This document shows positions 44,432-53,728 of a DNA stretch of 64,000 bases, one piece after another; the first letter of the stretch is position 1, and each line of letters begins with the position of its first letter. The translations under genes and the position numbers were made by a program. This DNA is from Photobacterium toruni (GTDB lineage: Bacteria; Pseudomonadota; Gammaproteobacteria; Enterobacterales; Vibrionaceae), in contig NZ_AP024854.1 in the NCBI RefSeq assembly GCF_024529955.1, positions 1,240,001 to 1,304,000 of the forward strand, written 5' to 3'. The notes below the pieces were generated by a model. That model saw nothing but the letters and a program-made list of their open reading frames with translations. It ran no database searches and was not told the DNA's origin.

Positions 44432-45132
44432 GCGGTTACTCCTTGGCTTTTATGTTTTTTGGTACTAGAGCCATCTTGCTCGCTGAATTTATTTTCGATT
44501 ATTTTAATAATACGTTGAGTAATTAAGGTAATAATTAAATACACCGCAGCAGCGGTAGCATACCAAGTAAAACTTTCATGGGTTGCTGCTGATGCTAATT
44601 GAGCTTGTTTTAATAAATCAGTTACACCAATTAATGAAACTAATGCTGTGTCTTTTAATAATACTAACCATTGGTTGGTTAAACCGGGTAATGCATGACG
44701 TACTGCTTGCGGTAAAATAATAGATAAAAAAGTGCGTTGTTTACTAATACCTAATGCAGTTGCAGCTTCTTGCTGACCTTTGGGTACTGCTTTTAATGCA
44801 CCCCGTATAGTCTGAGCAGCATAAGAAGCAAAAATAAGTGATAAAGCGATAACACCTGATAAAAAAGGGCTAATTTCAATAAACTCACCCGTGATGTGAA
44901 AAATAATTTCGCCTGAACCAAAAAAGATGAAAAGTACCACTAATAGCTCAGGCAGACCACGGAGGATAGTCACGATAAATGTTGTTGGCCACGCGATAGC
45001 ACGATAACGTGACATTTCGCCGCCTGCAAATAACATCGCTAAAACTAACCCTACCGCTAAACTGACAAAAGCAAGCTGGATTGTCATCCAGCTAGCTTCT
45101 AGCAGGGATTGTGAATATCCCGTTAACATCAT
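44428..45132 (-). CDS. artQ: arginine ABC transporter permease ArtQ
   Basis: Second permease of the arginine importer, 234 residues. It resembles E. coli ArtQ through TILRGLPELLVVLFIFFGSGE, FLSGVIALSLIFASYAAQTIRGALKAVPKGQQEAATALG and ALPGLTNQWLVLLKDTALVSLIGV. Two adjacent ATG codons (45132, 45129) could start it. It begins 3 bases after artJ. Confidence 0.94.
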   Translation of the reverse strand: MMLTGYSQSLLEASWMTIQLAFVSLAVGLVLAMLFAGGEMSRYRAIAWPTTFIVTILRGLPELLVVLFIFFGSGEIIFHITGEFIEISPFLSGVIALSLIFASYAAQTIRGALKAVPKGQQEAATALGISKQRTFLSIILPQAVRHALPGLTNQWLVLLKDTALVSLIGVTDLLKQAQLASAATHESFTWYATAAAVYLIITLITQRIIKIIENKFSEQDGSSTKKHKSQGVTA

Positions 45133-45135
45133 AAT

Positions 45136-45870
45136 TTATTTACCAAAATACTGTTCAAAGATTGCTTGGTACTGACCATTTTCTTTAATGGTTGCCAGCG
45201 CTTTATTTAGTTGTTCTACTAATGCCTGATTATTTTTATTTACGGCGATACCGAAACCATTACCAAAATATTTGGTATTAGTAACAGGTTTTCCGACATA
45301 AGACAGTTTGTCACCATTACCTTTCTTAAACCATTCAGCGACAACGGCAGTATCACCAAACACTGAATCAATACGGCCATTTTGCATATCCATAAAGGCA
45401 TCTTGGTAACTGGTATAAGGGACAGCGACAACATCAGACATTTGATCTGTTATGTAGCTCTGGTGTGTTGAGCCATTTTGGACACCAACTCGCTTACCAT
45501 TAAGTGCCGCTTTATCGGCAACGTGATTTTTTAATGATACAAACGCAGCGGCATTGTCATAATAGGTATTACTAAAATTGACTTGTTGTTGACGTGCCTT
45601 GGTGATGTCCATTGCTGAAATTGCAGCATCATAACGTTTGAATTTAAGTGCTGGAATTAGACTATCAAACGCTTGATTATGGAATGTACAGGTTGCTTTC
45701 ATTTCTGAACACAAGGCTTTAGCAATATCAATATCAAAACCTTGAATTTGGTTGTTAGCGTCCATGTATTCAAATGGCGCATAAGTTGCTTCTGTTGCAA
45801 ATTTAAGATCTTGTGCCATGGCATGCCCAGATGCCAAGCCAATTATTGCTGCTAATAACATTTTTTTCAT
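45136..45870 (-). CDS. artJ: arginine periplasmic binding protein ArtJ/ArtI
   Basis: Periplasmic ligand-binding subunit, 244 residues with signal peptide MKKMLLAAIIGLASGHAMA. The mature start QDLKFATEATYAPFEYMDANNQIQGFDIDIAKALC is the polar amino-acid binding signature. LNGKRVGVQNGSTHQSYI and GNGFGIAVNKNNQALV follow. Its place between artP and artQM makes arginine the best guess; ArtI and ArtJ cannot be separated here. A 63-base gap from artP contains its own ribosome site. Confidence 0.92.
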   Translation of the reverse strand: MKKMLLAAIIGLASGHAMAQDLKFATEATYAPFEYMDANNQIQGFDIDIAKALCSEMKATCTFHNQAFDSLIPALKFKRYDAAISAMDITKARQQQVNFSNTYYDNAAAFVSLKNHVADKAALNGKRVGVQNGSTHQSYITDQMSDVVAVPYTSYQDAFMDMQNGRIDSVFGDTAVVAEWFKKGNGDKLSYVGKPVTNTKYFGNGFGIAVNKNNQALVEQLNKALATIKENGQYQAIFEQYFGK

Positions 45871-45933
45871 CGCTATACTCCATGCGGGTGTATTACGTAG
45901 TTATCTACCTACGTAGTTTTAAAAAGAAATTTA

Positions 45934-46662
45934 TTAATGGTTAAGATATTCTGCAAATTGGGTCGTTTGGGGAGCAGTAAAAGCAAGATTACTACCATGC
46001 TCAATGATGTGGCCGTCTTCCATATATAAAATATGACTTGCAACTTTTTTTGCAAAATCGACCTCATGGGTAACGATAACTTGAGTTATTCCTGTGTTAC
46101 TGAGATCTTTGATGATCTTAACAATTTGGCTAGTGATCTCTGGATCAAGCGCTGCTGTTGGTTCATCAAATAACAACACGTCAGGTTTCATCATCAATGC
46201 ACGAGCAATCGCTACCCGCTGTTGTTGACCGCCTGAAAGTTGTAATGGCCATGCATTTGCTTTATCCGCGAGGTGTAATTGCGTCAAAATATCAAGTGCT
46301 TGTTGTGTAGCAATGGCTTTATCTACCCCTAATACTTTGGTTGGTGCTTCCGTTAAATTATCAATGACTGTTTTGTGTGGCCAAAGATTATATTGTTGAA
46401 ACACCATGCCAACTTTACGTCTTAACGTTAAGCCTTTTTGTTCTGAAATAGACGTTGAAAAATCAAATGTATTATTAGCTATCGTTAATTTGCCATTAGT
46501 TGCATTTTCTAACAGATTTAGTACCCGTAGAAGTGAACTTTTTCCTGCGCCACTTGGACCTAATAAAACAAGGGTGTCACCAGTGTCACAAGTAAAGCTG
46601 ACATCATGCAGTACTTGGTTTTGACCGTAAAATTTATTGATATTACTTACTTGAATACTCAT
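45934..46662 (-). CDS. artP: arginine ABC transporter ATPase ArtP
   Basis: ATPase of the arginine importer, 242 residues. It carries Walker [11 protein letters not shown]-loop [13 protein letters not shown], signature [15 protein letters not shown] and Walker [15 protein letters not shown]. The QYNLWPH segment is typical of ArtP. First gene of the operon. I looked for ARG boxes upstream and found none good enough to report. Confidence 0.94.
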   Translation of the reverse strand: MSIQVSNINKFYGQNQVLHDVSFTCDTGDTLVLLGPSGAGKSSLLRVLNLLENATNGKLTIANNTFDFSTSISEQKGLTLRRKVGMVFQQYNLWPHKTVIDNLTEAPTKVLGVDKAIATQQALDILTQLHLADKANAWPLQLSGGQQQRVAIARALMMKPDVLLFDEPTAALDPEITSQIVKIIKDLSNTGITQVIVTHEVDFAKKVASHILYMEDGHIIEHGSNLAFTAPQTTQFAEYLNH

Positions 46663-47125
46663 GCTCTAATACTGCATTAATCGTCACTTAATTTATATAC
46701 TACTCATCACGATATCTTATGCAAGAGAAATGTATAAAAAAATAAAATGTTACATATTTGTTTAATTTTAAATGATTTAACGGGTTAAATTACTTGATTG
46801 CAGTGTATGTATTTAACAATAAATATACTTCACCTCGGTATTAGGGGCTAAGTGCATAATAATGACTAGAATCATATTTTTTATCGATTTTATTAAATGA
46901 TTATTTAGTCACAGTTACATGTTTCAATATGTAAGATGATTAATGGTTGGACGTAAGGGGTTTATTTCTTTAATTACTGTGATTGTATTTAATCAAAATG
47001 GATCTGAGTGAGAGAAAAAAATGGCTAATACAGTGAGAGTAAAATGCGTAATTGAATAAACAACAAGGAAGGAAAATAGAATAATTAGATAGTAAAGCCA
47101 GAAGAGTACAGCGGATTATAGGTAA
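46663..47125. other. artP upstream interval
   Basis: About 460 AT-rich bases. The left part must hold the artP promoter. No frame looks like a gene and no clean ArgR palindrome is visible. Confidence 0.4.
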
Positions 47126-47152
47126 AAAAAAGCAGCCAACGAAGGCTGCTTC
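47126..47152 (-). terminator. terminator of punC
   Basis: AGCAGCC (47131-47137) pairs with GGCTGCT (47144-47150). Eight T follow on the minus strand, 25 bases after the stop. Confidence 0.88.
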
Positions 47153-47175
47153 TAATAATTAAAGAGAGCGAGTTA

Positions 47176-48381
47176 TTACGCGGTTGCTATTACTGCTTGC
47201 TGGTGGCGTGCTTTTGTCACCAGAATGAAACCGATAATAGCGATAAAGCCTGTGATGAACATTGCGACAGTAACCGTTAATAAACCAAATCCAGCAAAGG
47301 CAGAGACTAAACCACTTGCCGCAAAGCAGACCATTGTTTGCATAAAGTTCAGTAGGCCAGCAGCGGTTGCACTACAATTTCTAAAATCAGATAAGGCAGC
47401 ACTAATAACCAGTGGGTAAATTGCACCATTAGCAACAGCAAGGAAGCAGAATGGAATAAGAATCGGCCAGATAGTTGTTACATTGATTGAGATTGAAATC
47501 ACAAACATAATCAAAACGCTGCTAAAGAACAGAGCTAAAATCCATGGCAGTAGTTTTTTACTATCAAAATGATTTAGTAGTGTACGACAACCATAACCAC
47601 CGACAATAAAGGCAACTGTTTGTGGTGCGTAGCTTAAACCGATATCAGTACCTGAATAGCCCATTGCAGACATAACAAAAGGAGAGCCAGTTAAATAAGC
47701 AAAGAAAGCGGCTGAACATGCAGCAAAAATAAGCATGTTACCCCAGAATTTTTTAGAGCTTAGGATTTGGCCGTAATCATTACGCAGTTTTACCGTTAAT
47801 TTCTCTTGTTGTTGGCTAAGGTTTGCACTCTCAGGCTCTTTTAGTGTCATGATTGCTAACACTGCACCAAAACCAACTAATGCGATAAAAATACTACGCC
47901 AGCCTAATTGATGTTCAAGTACAGCACCTAATAACGGCGCTAAAGCAGGAGACAGTGCCACTAAAGGCATGATGGTTGCAAATACACGCTCAGAGACTTT
48001 GCCATCGTAACGGTCAACAACAACGGCTTGCCAAATAACTGTTGCGCTACATGCTCCTAAAGCTTGCACAAAACGTGCAGCAAGGAAAACTTCAATGTTA
48101 GGTGCAAATGAACATGCAATAGAAGCAAGGCTAAATAGCACCATACCACCAACAAGTACTTTAATGCGCCCTACACGATCAGATAATGGTCCATATACAA
48201 CTTGTCCTAACGCCATACCAAGTAAAAATACACTGAGCGAAAGGCCGATAAGAGATTGGGTTGTAGCAAAGTCGGCACGGATCGTTTCAAACGAAGGTAA
48301 ATACATATCCGTTGCTAGAAAACCTAGCATACTTAAACATGCAAACCAGAAGAGGGTAATTTTAGAAGGTTGATTTTTCAT
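47176..48381 (-). CDS. punC: Bcr/CflA-family MFS exporter PunC
   Basis: A 401-residue, twelve-helix drug:proton antiporter-type protein. It matches E. coli PunC (YdhC): SMLGFLATDMYLPSFETIRADF, GPLSDRVGRIKVLVGG, RFVQALGACSATVIWQAVVVD, IMPLVALSPALAPLLGA and GLSYAPQTVAFIVGGYGCR. PunC has been linked to purine nucleoside transport under PunR. The divergent punR gene 104 bases away repeats the E. coli arrangement, which supports the orthology. Confidence 0.9.
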   Translation of the reverse strand: MKNQPSKITLFWFACLSMLGFLATDMYLPSFETIRADFATTQSLIGLSLSVFLLGMALGQVVYGPLSDRVGRIKVLVGGMVLFSLASIACSFAPNIEVFLAARFVQALGACSATVIWQAVVVDRYDGKVSERVFATIMPLVALSPALAPLLGAVLEHQLGWRSIFIALVGFGAVLAIMTLKEPESANLSQQQEKLTVKLRNDYGQILSSKKFWGNMLIFAACSAAFFAYLTGSPFVMSAMGYSGTDIGLSYAPQTVAFIVGGYGCRTLLNHFDSKKLLPWILALFFSSVLIMFVISISINVTTIWPILIPFCFLAVANGAIYPLVISAALSDFRNCSATAAGLLNFMQTMVCFAASGLVSAFAGFGLLTVTVAMFITGFIAIIGFILVTKARHQQAVIATA

Positions 48382-48485
48382 TTTATACTTTTCGTCAATA
48401 TTACAATTGCTACTAGTGTAATACTGGTTTTAATCATTGTGAAACGCTAAAATTTCAACCATGCTTTCAAAATTTTTGATGTGAT

Positions 48486-49388
48486 ATGTTTTCTTATAAT
48501 GATCTTCAAGTTATTGACGTCGTCGCCCGTCGTGGCAGCTTTTCAGGTGCAGCGGAAGAATTACACAAAGTGCCTAGTGCTATCAGTTATACTGTTAGAT
48601 TGATAGAAGAGCGTTTAGCTGTCGAATTATTTGTTCGATTACATCGACAGGTTAAACTAACGCCAGCAGGGGAGTATTTTGTTGAAGAATCCCGCAAAAT
48701 AATCAAACAAATGCAGTTAATGAAATATCAAACGCAGCGGGTTGCAAATGGCTGGTCGCAAAATGTATCTGTGGCTTTAGATACCGTGGTGCGTCAAAGT
48801 CGAGTTAATATGTTAGTTAAAGACTTTTATGAACACTTTCCTGATGTTGAATTGCATCTCACCATGGAAGTATTTAATGGAGTTTGGGATGCCTTAGCAG
48901 ATGGACGTGCAGATATTGCAATCGGTGCAACAGCAGCAGTGCCCGTTGGTGGCAGTTTTGATTATAGAGATATGGGAACATTAACGTGGAAGTTTGTGAT
49001 TGATCCTCAGCATCCATTAGCAACATGCGATCATCCATTAGAGCCACATGAATTAGCTCAATATCCCGCTGTTTGTTTAGAAGATACTTCACGAACATTA
49101 CCTAAACGGATCACATGGTTGATGGATAATCAGCGTCGAATATTAGTACCTAATTGGTACAGTGCTATGCAGTGTTTAAAAGCCGGTTTAGGCGTCAGTG
49201 TTGTACCTAGCCATATGGCAATTCCCCTAATTGAAACGGGAGAGCTCATTGAAAAAGAGTTAGCAATTAAACCGTCAGTGAGCCCTTGTTGTTTAGCATG
49301 GAATACTGAAACTATGAATCCAGCCGTAAGTTGGTTGTTAGATTATCTAGGTGATAGCGAACAGCTACATCATCAGTGGGTCCGTTAA
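48486..49388 (+). CDS. punR: LysR-family regulator PunR
   Basis: A 300-residue LysR-type activator. The N-terminal winged helix is VIDVVARRGSFSGAAEELHKVPSAISYTVRLIEE. The effector domain follows E. coli PunR (YdhB): EVFNGVWDALADGRADIAIGATAAVPVGG, YRDMGTLTWKF, EDTSRTLPKRITWLMDNQRRILVPNW and SWLLDYLGDSEQL. It probably controls the divergent punC from the shared 104-base gap. LysR sites there are not obvious by eye. Confidence 0.92.
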   Translation: MFSYNDLQVIDVVARRGSFSGAAEELHKVPSAISYTVRLIEERLAVELFVRLHRQVKLTPAGEYFVEESRKIIKQMQLMKYQTQRVANGWSQNVSVALDTVVRQSRVNMLVKDFYEHFPDVELHLTMEVFNGVWDALADGRADIAIGATAAVPVGGSFDYRDMGTLTWKFVIDPQHPLATCDHPLEPHELAQYPAVCLEDTSRTLPKRITWLMDNQRRILVPNWYSAMQCLKAGLGVSVVPSHMAIPLIETGELIEKELAIKPSVSPCCLAWNTETMNPAVSWLLDYLGDSEQLHHQWVR

Positions 49389-49430
49389 GTAACGGTTACG
49401 ATTGGAGAATGGAAGCGATAAATAAAACAG

Positions 49431-49461
49431 GCTGGATGGATGCCATCGTGCGACATCCAGC
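49431..49461. terminator. hairpin between punR and ynjF-like gene
   Basis: GCTGGATG (49431-49438) pairs with CATCCAGC (49454-49461) between convergent genes. On the minus strand CTGTTTTATTT follows. A plausible terminator for the ynj operon. Confidence 0.55.
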
Positions 49462-49470
49462 AGTCTTCAT

Positions 49471-50079
49471 TTAATTTTTTAGGGTGTGGTAACCTGCCCA
49501 AATACGGGTTGTGGTAGTGATCCAGCACAGTGAGCCAAAAATCCATGCAATAGTGGCAAAGTGTTGCGGTAGTAAACAAAACAAAATAAAACAGGCAATA
49601 GTTTCAGTGCCTTCCGTGAGACCACCAATGTAGTACAGCGATTTTTGTTTATAGACAGGGCTTTCTATATTGCGTTTTCCCGCCATAATTGCAAAGGCGA
49701 GAAAACTTGAACCCGTACCGATAAAAGAGAAAATTAAAAAAGCGCCAGCAATAGCATTGTGTTGAGGATCTGCCAATACAAAGCCAAATGGAATCAAGGA
49801 ATAAAAAAGAAAATCTAACGTAATATCAAGAAATCCACCACAATCGGTAATACCTTGACGACGTGCAACAGCACCATCTAAACCATCAAATAAGCGATTT
49901 ATAATAATAAATAATAACGCTAATCCATAATGCTCAAAGGCTAAGGCTGGTAATGCAAGCAGTCCAATAATAAAGCCACAAAGGGTTATTTGGTTTGCAC
50001 TGATACCATAATTATTAGGTAATGCAGCCAGTTTTGCTAATGGCTGGCGTATAAGAGTAATACTGTAACGATCGAGCAT
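49471..50079 (-). CDS. ynjF: CDP-alcohol phosphatidyltransferase, YnjF-like
   Basis: A 202-residue inner-membrane enzyme with about six helices. The family signature is visible as DGLDGAVARRQGITDCGGFLDITLDF (DGxxAR...G...D...D). These enzymes transfer a phospho-alcohol between CDP-linked lipid and an acceptor; the true substrate of YnjF is unknown. It starts at ATG 50079. The open frame upstream overlaps ynjD and is ignored. It closes an operon matching E. coli ynjA-B-C-D-E-F but without ynjE. Confidence 0.85.
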   Translation of the reverse strand: MLDRYSITLIRQPLAKLAALPNNYGISANQITLCGFIIGLLALPALAFEHYGLALLFIIINRLFDGLDGAVARRQGITDCGGFLDITLDFLFYSLIPFGFVLADPQHNAIAGAFLIFSFIGTGSSFLAFAIMAGKRNIESPVYKQKSLYYIGGLTEGTETIACFILFCLLPQHFATIAWIFGSLCWITTTTRIWAGYHTLKN

Positions 50080-50101
50080 GGAACTTCCTATTTTATTATT
50101 T

Positions 50102-50737
50102 TTATAACCAAGGCCAGTGTGAAATATCGCCATTTTGGGGAATATCATCATCGTCATGAGTAACCATTAATGCCGGGATATTGCGGTGTTGAATTTGATC
50201 AAAGACAAACTGACGAAATGAAGAACGCAATGTTTTATCTAATTTACTGAATGGCTCATCAAGTAATACCGCTTGAGGTTGTGATAATAGTAATCGCATC
50301 ATACTGATCCTTGCGCGTTGACCTCCTGAAATTTCATGGGCTTGTTGGTGTTGTAAATGCAGCAAGTCTAGTTCATCTAATGTCGCTAACGCTTGGTGTT
50401 TTCGTTGGCGACCTTTAATCTCTTGCGGTAATCCAAACGCGAGATTTTGCCAAATATTAAGATGAGGGAATAGTAAATCATCTTGAAAAACAATACCGAT
50501 ATGCCGCATGTTAGGTGCTAACGAGATTATTGATTGCTTATTGAGCTTTATTTCACCAGTGATTGTGAAGTCAGCAGCGAGATGACCGGCAATTGCACTA
50601 AGAATTGTTGATTTCCCACTACCGCTTGGTCCCATCAAGGTCATAATTTTCCCAGCTTCAACCTCAAAAGTTAATGGTCCTATTACTATATTATTATTGC
50701 GATGATGCAGGGTTAATTGTGATACTGAAAGCGCCAT
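50102..50737 (-). CDS. ynjD: ABC transporter ATPase YnjD
   Basis: A 211-residue ABC ATPase: Walker [11 protein letters not shown]-loop VFQDDLLFPHL, signature ISGGQRARISMMR, Walker B AVLLDEPFSKLD and H-loop MVTHDDDD. It is shorter than most import ATPases and lacks a regulatory C-terminal domain, like E. coli YnjD. It starts 4 bases after ynjC and powers the YnjBCD system, whose substrate is not established. Confidence 0.9.
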   Translation of the reverse strand: MALSVSQLTLHHRNNNIVIGPLTFEVEAGKIMTLMGPSGSGKSTILSAIAGHLAADFTITGEIKLNKQSIISLAPNMRHIGIVFQDDLLFPHLNIWQNLAFGLPQEIKGRQRKHQALATLDELDLLHLQHQQAHEISGGQRARISMMRLLLSQPQAVLLDEPFSKLDKTLRSSFRQFVFDQIQHRNIPALMVTHDDDDIPQNGDISHWPWL

Positions 50738-50741
50738 AAGA

Positions 50742-52403
50742 TTACCTTGTTATTTTAGGTTGAGGTGTTTTGCGTTGTGCAAAAATCATCGCGAGAGTAA
50801 AAAAGATCAAAGGTAATAATCCCTGTAATAATCCATAAATTGCACTGATACGCCGATCTTGACCGCTGGCAAGTGTCACAGCTTCTGTGGTTAAGGTTGA
50901 TACACGCCCTGCACCTAACATTTGTGTTGGTAAGTATTGTGCAAGGCTAACACTACAGCCAATAGCAAAGGCTAACCATAATGCAGGTTTGAGTTGTGGA
51001 AATTTAACTCGCCACCATGTTTGCCAGCCATTTAAGCCTAAACTTCTTGCTGTTTGATCTAAGCGTTGGTCGTAACTGCGCCATGGTCCATCTAACGTAA
51101 GATAAATATAAGGGAAAACATAAAGCCAATGGCTCCAAACAACCCATTGCCAAAAATAGTGACCAGAGACAAAAGAGATGGCTGTCTGCATACCAAATAA
51201 TAATGACAATTGTGGCGCAACCATTGGAATAGCGATCAATGCTGTAGAGATCCCGCGGTGATACTTTTGGCGATACTCAAGACATAGAATGACCATTATC
51301 AAAGCACAACAACTACTGATTAGCGCGAGAAAAACACTATTACCGATTAGCTGTTGCAGTGGTTCAACTTGTTGTTGCCAAAAACGGACACTATAACGGC
51401 TTGGTAGTAAGTCTGGAAAACGCCACCGTAAGGCAAATGACCATATTGCTAAAATAGGTAGCATGAATAATGGTAGCAATAATAAACCATGACTAAAAAA
51501 AGCACCGACAGGGGAGGGAATACGATGGGATGATTGCCTAATCACGCCACGATATTGCCATGATGTTGCGTATGATAATTGCCACCATTCCACTAAACGT
51601 AGCAGTCCGAACGTAACGATAACAATGCCAAATAAGAGTAATGCTCCTGCAGCAGCACGTGGTAGCTGGGTTAAGTCGCCATCAGTAAACCATTGCCAAA
51701 TTAACATTGAAAATGTACTCGGTTGAGTAGGTCCAATAATTAAAGCAACATCAACCACTGCTAGTCCATAACCTGCGACCGCAAAAATAGCCAAACGCAA
51801 TTTCGGTAGCCATAACGGTAAAATAACCATTCGCCATGTTTGCTGGTGGCTGTAGCCAAGGCTGACAGAAACATTATAGAGTCGCTTTATATCAAGCTGT
51901 TTAAGAATACTGATGCTCATTAATAGTAAAAAAGGGGTTTCTTTAATTGCCAGAGCAAATAATAATCCTAAACCATAACGATCATGAATTAACGCTGGAT
52001 ATAAGGTATCAGCTAAGCCGAAATGATGCCAAATACGTGCCAACCAGCCAGTTGAAGAAAACATCAGCCCAAAGCCAAGTACAAAGGCAATATGAGGAAA
52101 AGCAAGTAACGGAGCTAATAAGCGTTCAATTTTATGCCATTTAGGACCGAGCCAATAGTGGCGCAATATTAAATAACACCACCATAAAGCAAGCAGTGTG
52201 CTACCTAATCCAGACAGTAGTGTTAACGCAATAGAATCACTCAGATTGGGCCAAGCAAAGAGTTGATGCCAACCTAATAGTGATGGTTGATGCATGTTTA
52301 ATGCGGGTAGCCATGCAAAAGCAGGCGCAAGCATACCAAGAAAGCCAATGATCAATGGAGTTGCAAATAGCAATAATGTGACAAAAAATATAATGGCTAA
52401 CAT
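50742..52403 (-). CDS. ynjC: ABC transporter permease YnjC (fused double permease)
   Basis: About 553 residues with two homologous permease halves, as in iron and thiamine-type importers. The half-site EAA loops are VSLGYSHQQTWRMVILPLWLPKL and RSLGLNGWQTWWRVKFPQLKPAL. Start is uncertain: ATG 52403 is used, but an in-frame TTG at 52427 is possible. Neither has a strong ribosome site. It lies 4 bases before ynjD and 81 after ynjB. Confidence 0.88.
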   Translation of the reverse strand: MLAIIFFVTLLLFATPLIIGFLGMLAPAFAWLPALNMHQPSLLGWHQLFAWPNLSDSIALTLLSGLGSTLLALWWCYLILRHYWLGPKWHKIERLLAPLLAFPHIAFVLGFGLMFSSTGWLARIWHHFGLADTLYPALIHDRYGLGLLFALAIKETPFLLLMSISILKQLDIKRLYNVSVSLGYSHQQTWRMVILPLWLPKLRLAIFAVAGYGLAVVDVALIIGPTQPSTFSMLIWQWFTDGDLTQLPRAAAGALLLFGIVIVTFGLLRLVEWWQLSYATSWQYRGVIRQSSHRIPSPVGAFFSHGLLLLPLFMLPILAIWSFALRWRFPDLLPSRYSVRFWQQQVEPLQQLIGNSVFLALISSCCALIMVILCLEYRQKYHRGISTALIAIPMVAPQLSLLFGMQTAISFVSGHYFWQWVVWSHWLYVFPYIYLTLDGPWRSYDQRLDQTARSLGLNGWQTWWRVKFPQLKPALWLAFAIGCSVSLAQYLPTQMLGAGRVSTLTTEAVTLASGQDRRISAIYGLLQGLLPLIFFTLAMIFAQRKTPQPKITR

Positions 52404-52484
52404 AGGGCTCAAATAAACACCAAACAAGACAAGCTAACTTACTATCATAATGTAAGTTAGCTTGATCTATAATAAATATAACAA

Positions 52485-53702
52485 TTAGTTACCGTATCTT
52501 AGTTGCCATTGTTGTTCAATTGCCGCTAACCATGTTGGGTTGGGTTCAGCAATTGAAGGATAGGGCATAAAACTAGGCTTATTATATGATGGTGGTAATT
52601 GTTTAAATGCCTGCGGACTTAAAATAGTGGGATCGCCCCATACATTAGTGTCAGCTTTGTGTGCTTGTGCTTCTGGGCTTAATAAGAAATTAATTGCCAC
52701 TAATGCGCCTGCTTTGGCATTTGCATTCCACGGAATTGCAAGAAAGTGGATATTCGTTAATGCACCTGCGTTGAATGCATAAGTTTTTGCCTTATCGGTT
52801 AAATTACCATTAGCAATCGCTGCAGCTGCCGCATTAGGATTAAAGGTGATCGCTAACAATAATTGCTGATCATCAAGTAACTGTACTGTTTCGGCAGTAC
52901 CTGCTGGAAATTGTTTACCTTGATGCCATGCAACTTTATGGAGTTGATCAAGATAGTGCCATAATGGTGCAGTTACTCGATCAAACAGAGCCTGATCTTT
53001 AGGTAACTGCAATGGTTGATATAAGGCTTTTTTGTCCGTGGTTAGTTCTAATAGTGCTGCTTTTAAAAAGCTTGTTCCATGAAATTCTGGTGGCTTAGGG
53101 TAGCTGATTTTTCCTGGATGTTGTTGAGCTAAAGCTAATAATGCCTTAAAGCTTTTAGGTGGAGTTTTTAATGTTTCAGGATCATAAATAAACACCAGTT
53201 GACCCACACCCCATGGGGCTTCTAGTCCTTGAGTTGGCTCTGAAAAATCGTTATCGATCGGCAGTGATTTATCGACATATTTCCAGTTGGGGAGTTGATG
53301 TGTAAAAGGACCATACAGTAAGCCATTCTGTTTCATTGAACGAAAATTCTCGCCATTGATCCATACCATATCAACACTGCCACCCTTGTTTTTGGCTGCG
53401 GTTTTTTCAGCTAATAAACGTTGTGTGGTTTCTGCTATATCGGTTACTTTGACTTGCTTTAGAGTGACATCATAGCGTTGTTGTAATTGGGTATTTGCCC
53501 ACAGTAAATAATCATTAATTTCTTGGCTACCACCCCAAGCATTAAAATAGACTGTTTCACCTTTGGCTTGAGTCAGTGTTTGTTGCCACGTTGGTGTAAT
53601 ATTACCATTTTGATGTTGTTCACTTGCATGCACCGTAATGCTAGTTATGATAAGCGCAACGGTTAGCGTTAGTTTTTTTAATGCTGGAAAGGGTGTTATC
53701 AC
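52485..53702 (-). CDS. ynjB: ABC transporter substrate-binding protein YnjB
   Basis: A 405-residue periplasmic binding protein with signal peptide ending ITVHASE. Landmarks: ETVYFNAWGGSQEINDYLLWA, VDMVWINGENFRSMKQNGLLYGPF, APWGVGQLVFIYDPE and FLLSPEAQAHKADTNVWGD. The fold type is the iron/polyamine/thiamine binding class. It uses a GTG start with AAGGA 8 bases upstream. Orthologous in order and length to E. coli YnjB; ligand unknown. Confidence 0.9.
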   Translation of the reverse strand: MITPFPALKKLTLTVALIITSITVHASEQHQNGNITPTWQQTLTQAKGETVYFNAWGGSQEINDYLLWANTQLQQRYDVTLKQVKVTDIAETTQRLLAEKTAAKNKGGSVDMVWINGENFRSMKQNGLLYGPFTHQLPNWKYVDKSLPIDNDFSEPTQGLEAPWGVGQLVFIYDPETLKTPPKSFKALLALAQQHPGKISYPKPPEFHGTSFLKAALLELTTDKKALYQPLQLPKDQALFDRVTAPLWHYLDQLHKVAWHQGKQFPAGTAETVQLLDDQQLLLAITFNPNAAAAAIANGNLTDKAKTYAFNAGALTNIHFLAIPWNANAKAGALVAINFLLSPEAQAHKADTNVWGDPTILSPQAFKQLPPSYNKPSFMPYPSIAEPNPTWLAAIEQQWQLRYGN

Positions 53703-53728
53703 AATTGATATCCTTATTTATGGGAGTG

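Noticed and set aside
46663..46880. Possible ArgR boxes before artP
   Set aside because: Several AT-rich half-sites exist but none forms a good TNTGAAT/ATTCANA palindrome or a tandem pair.
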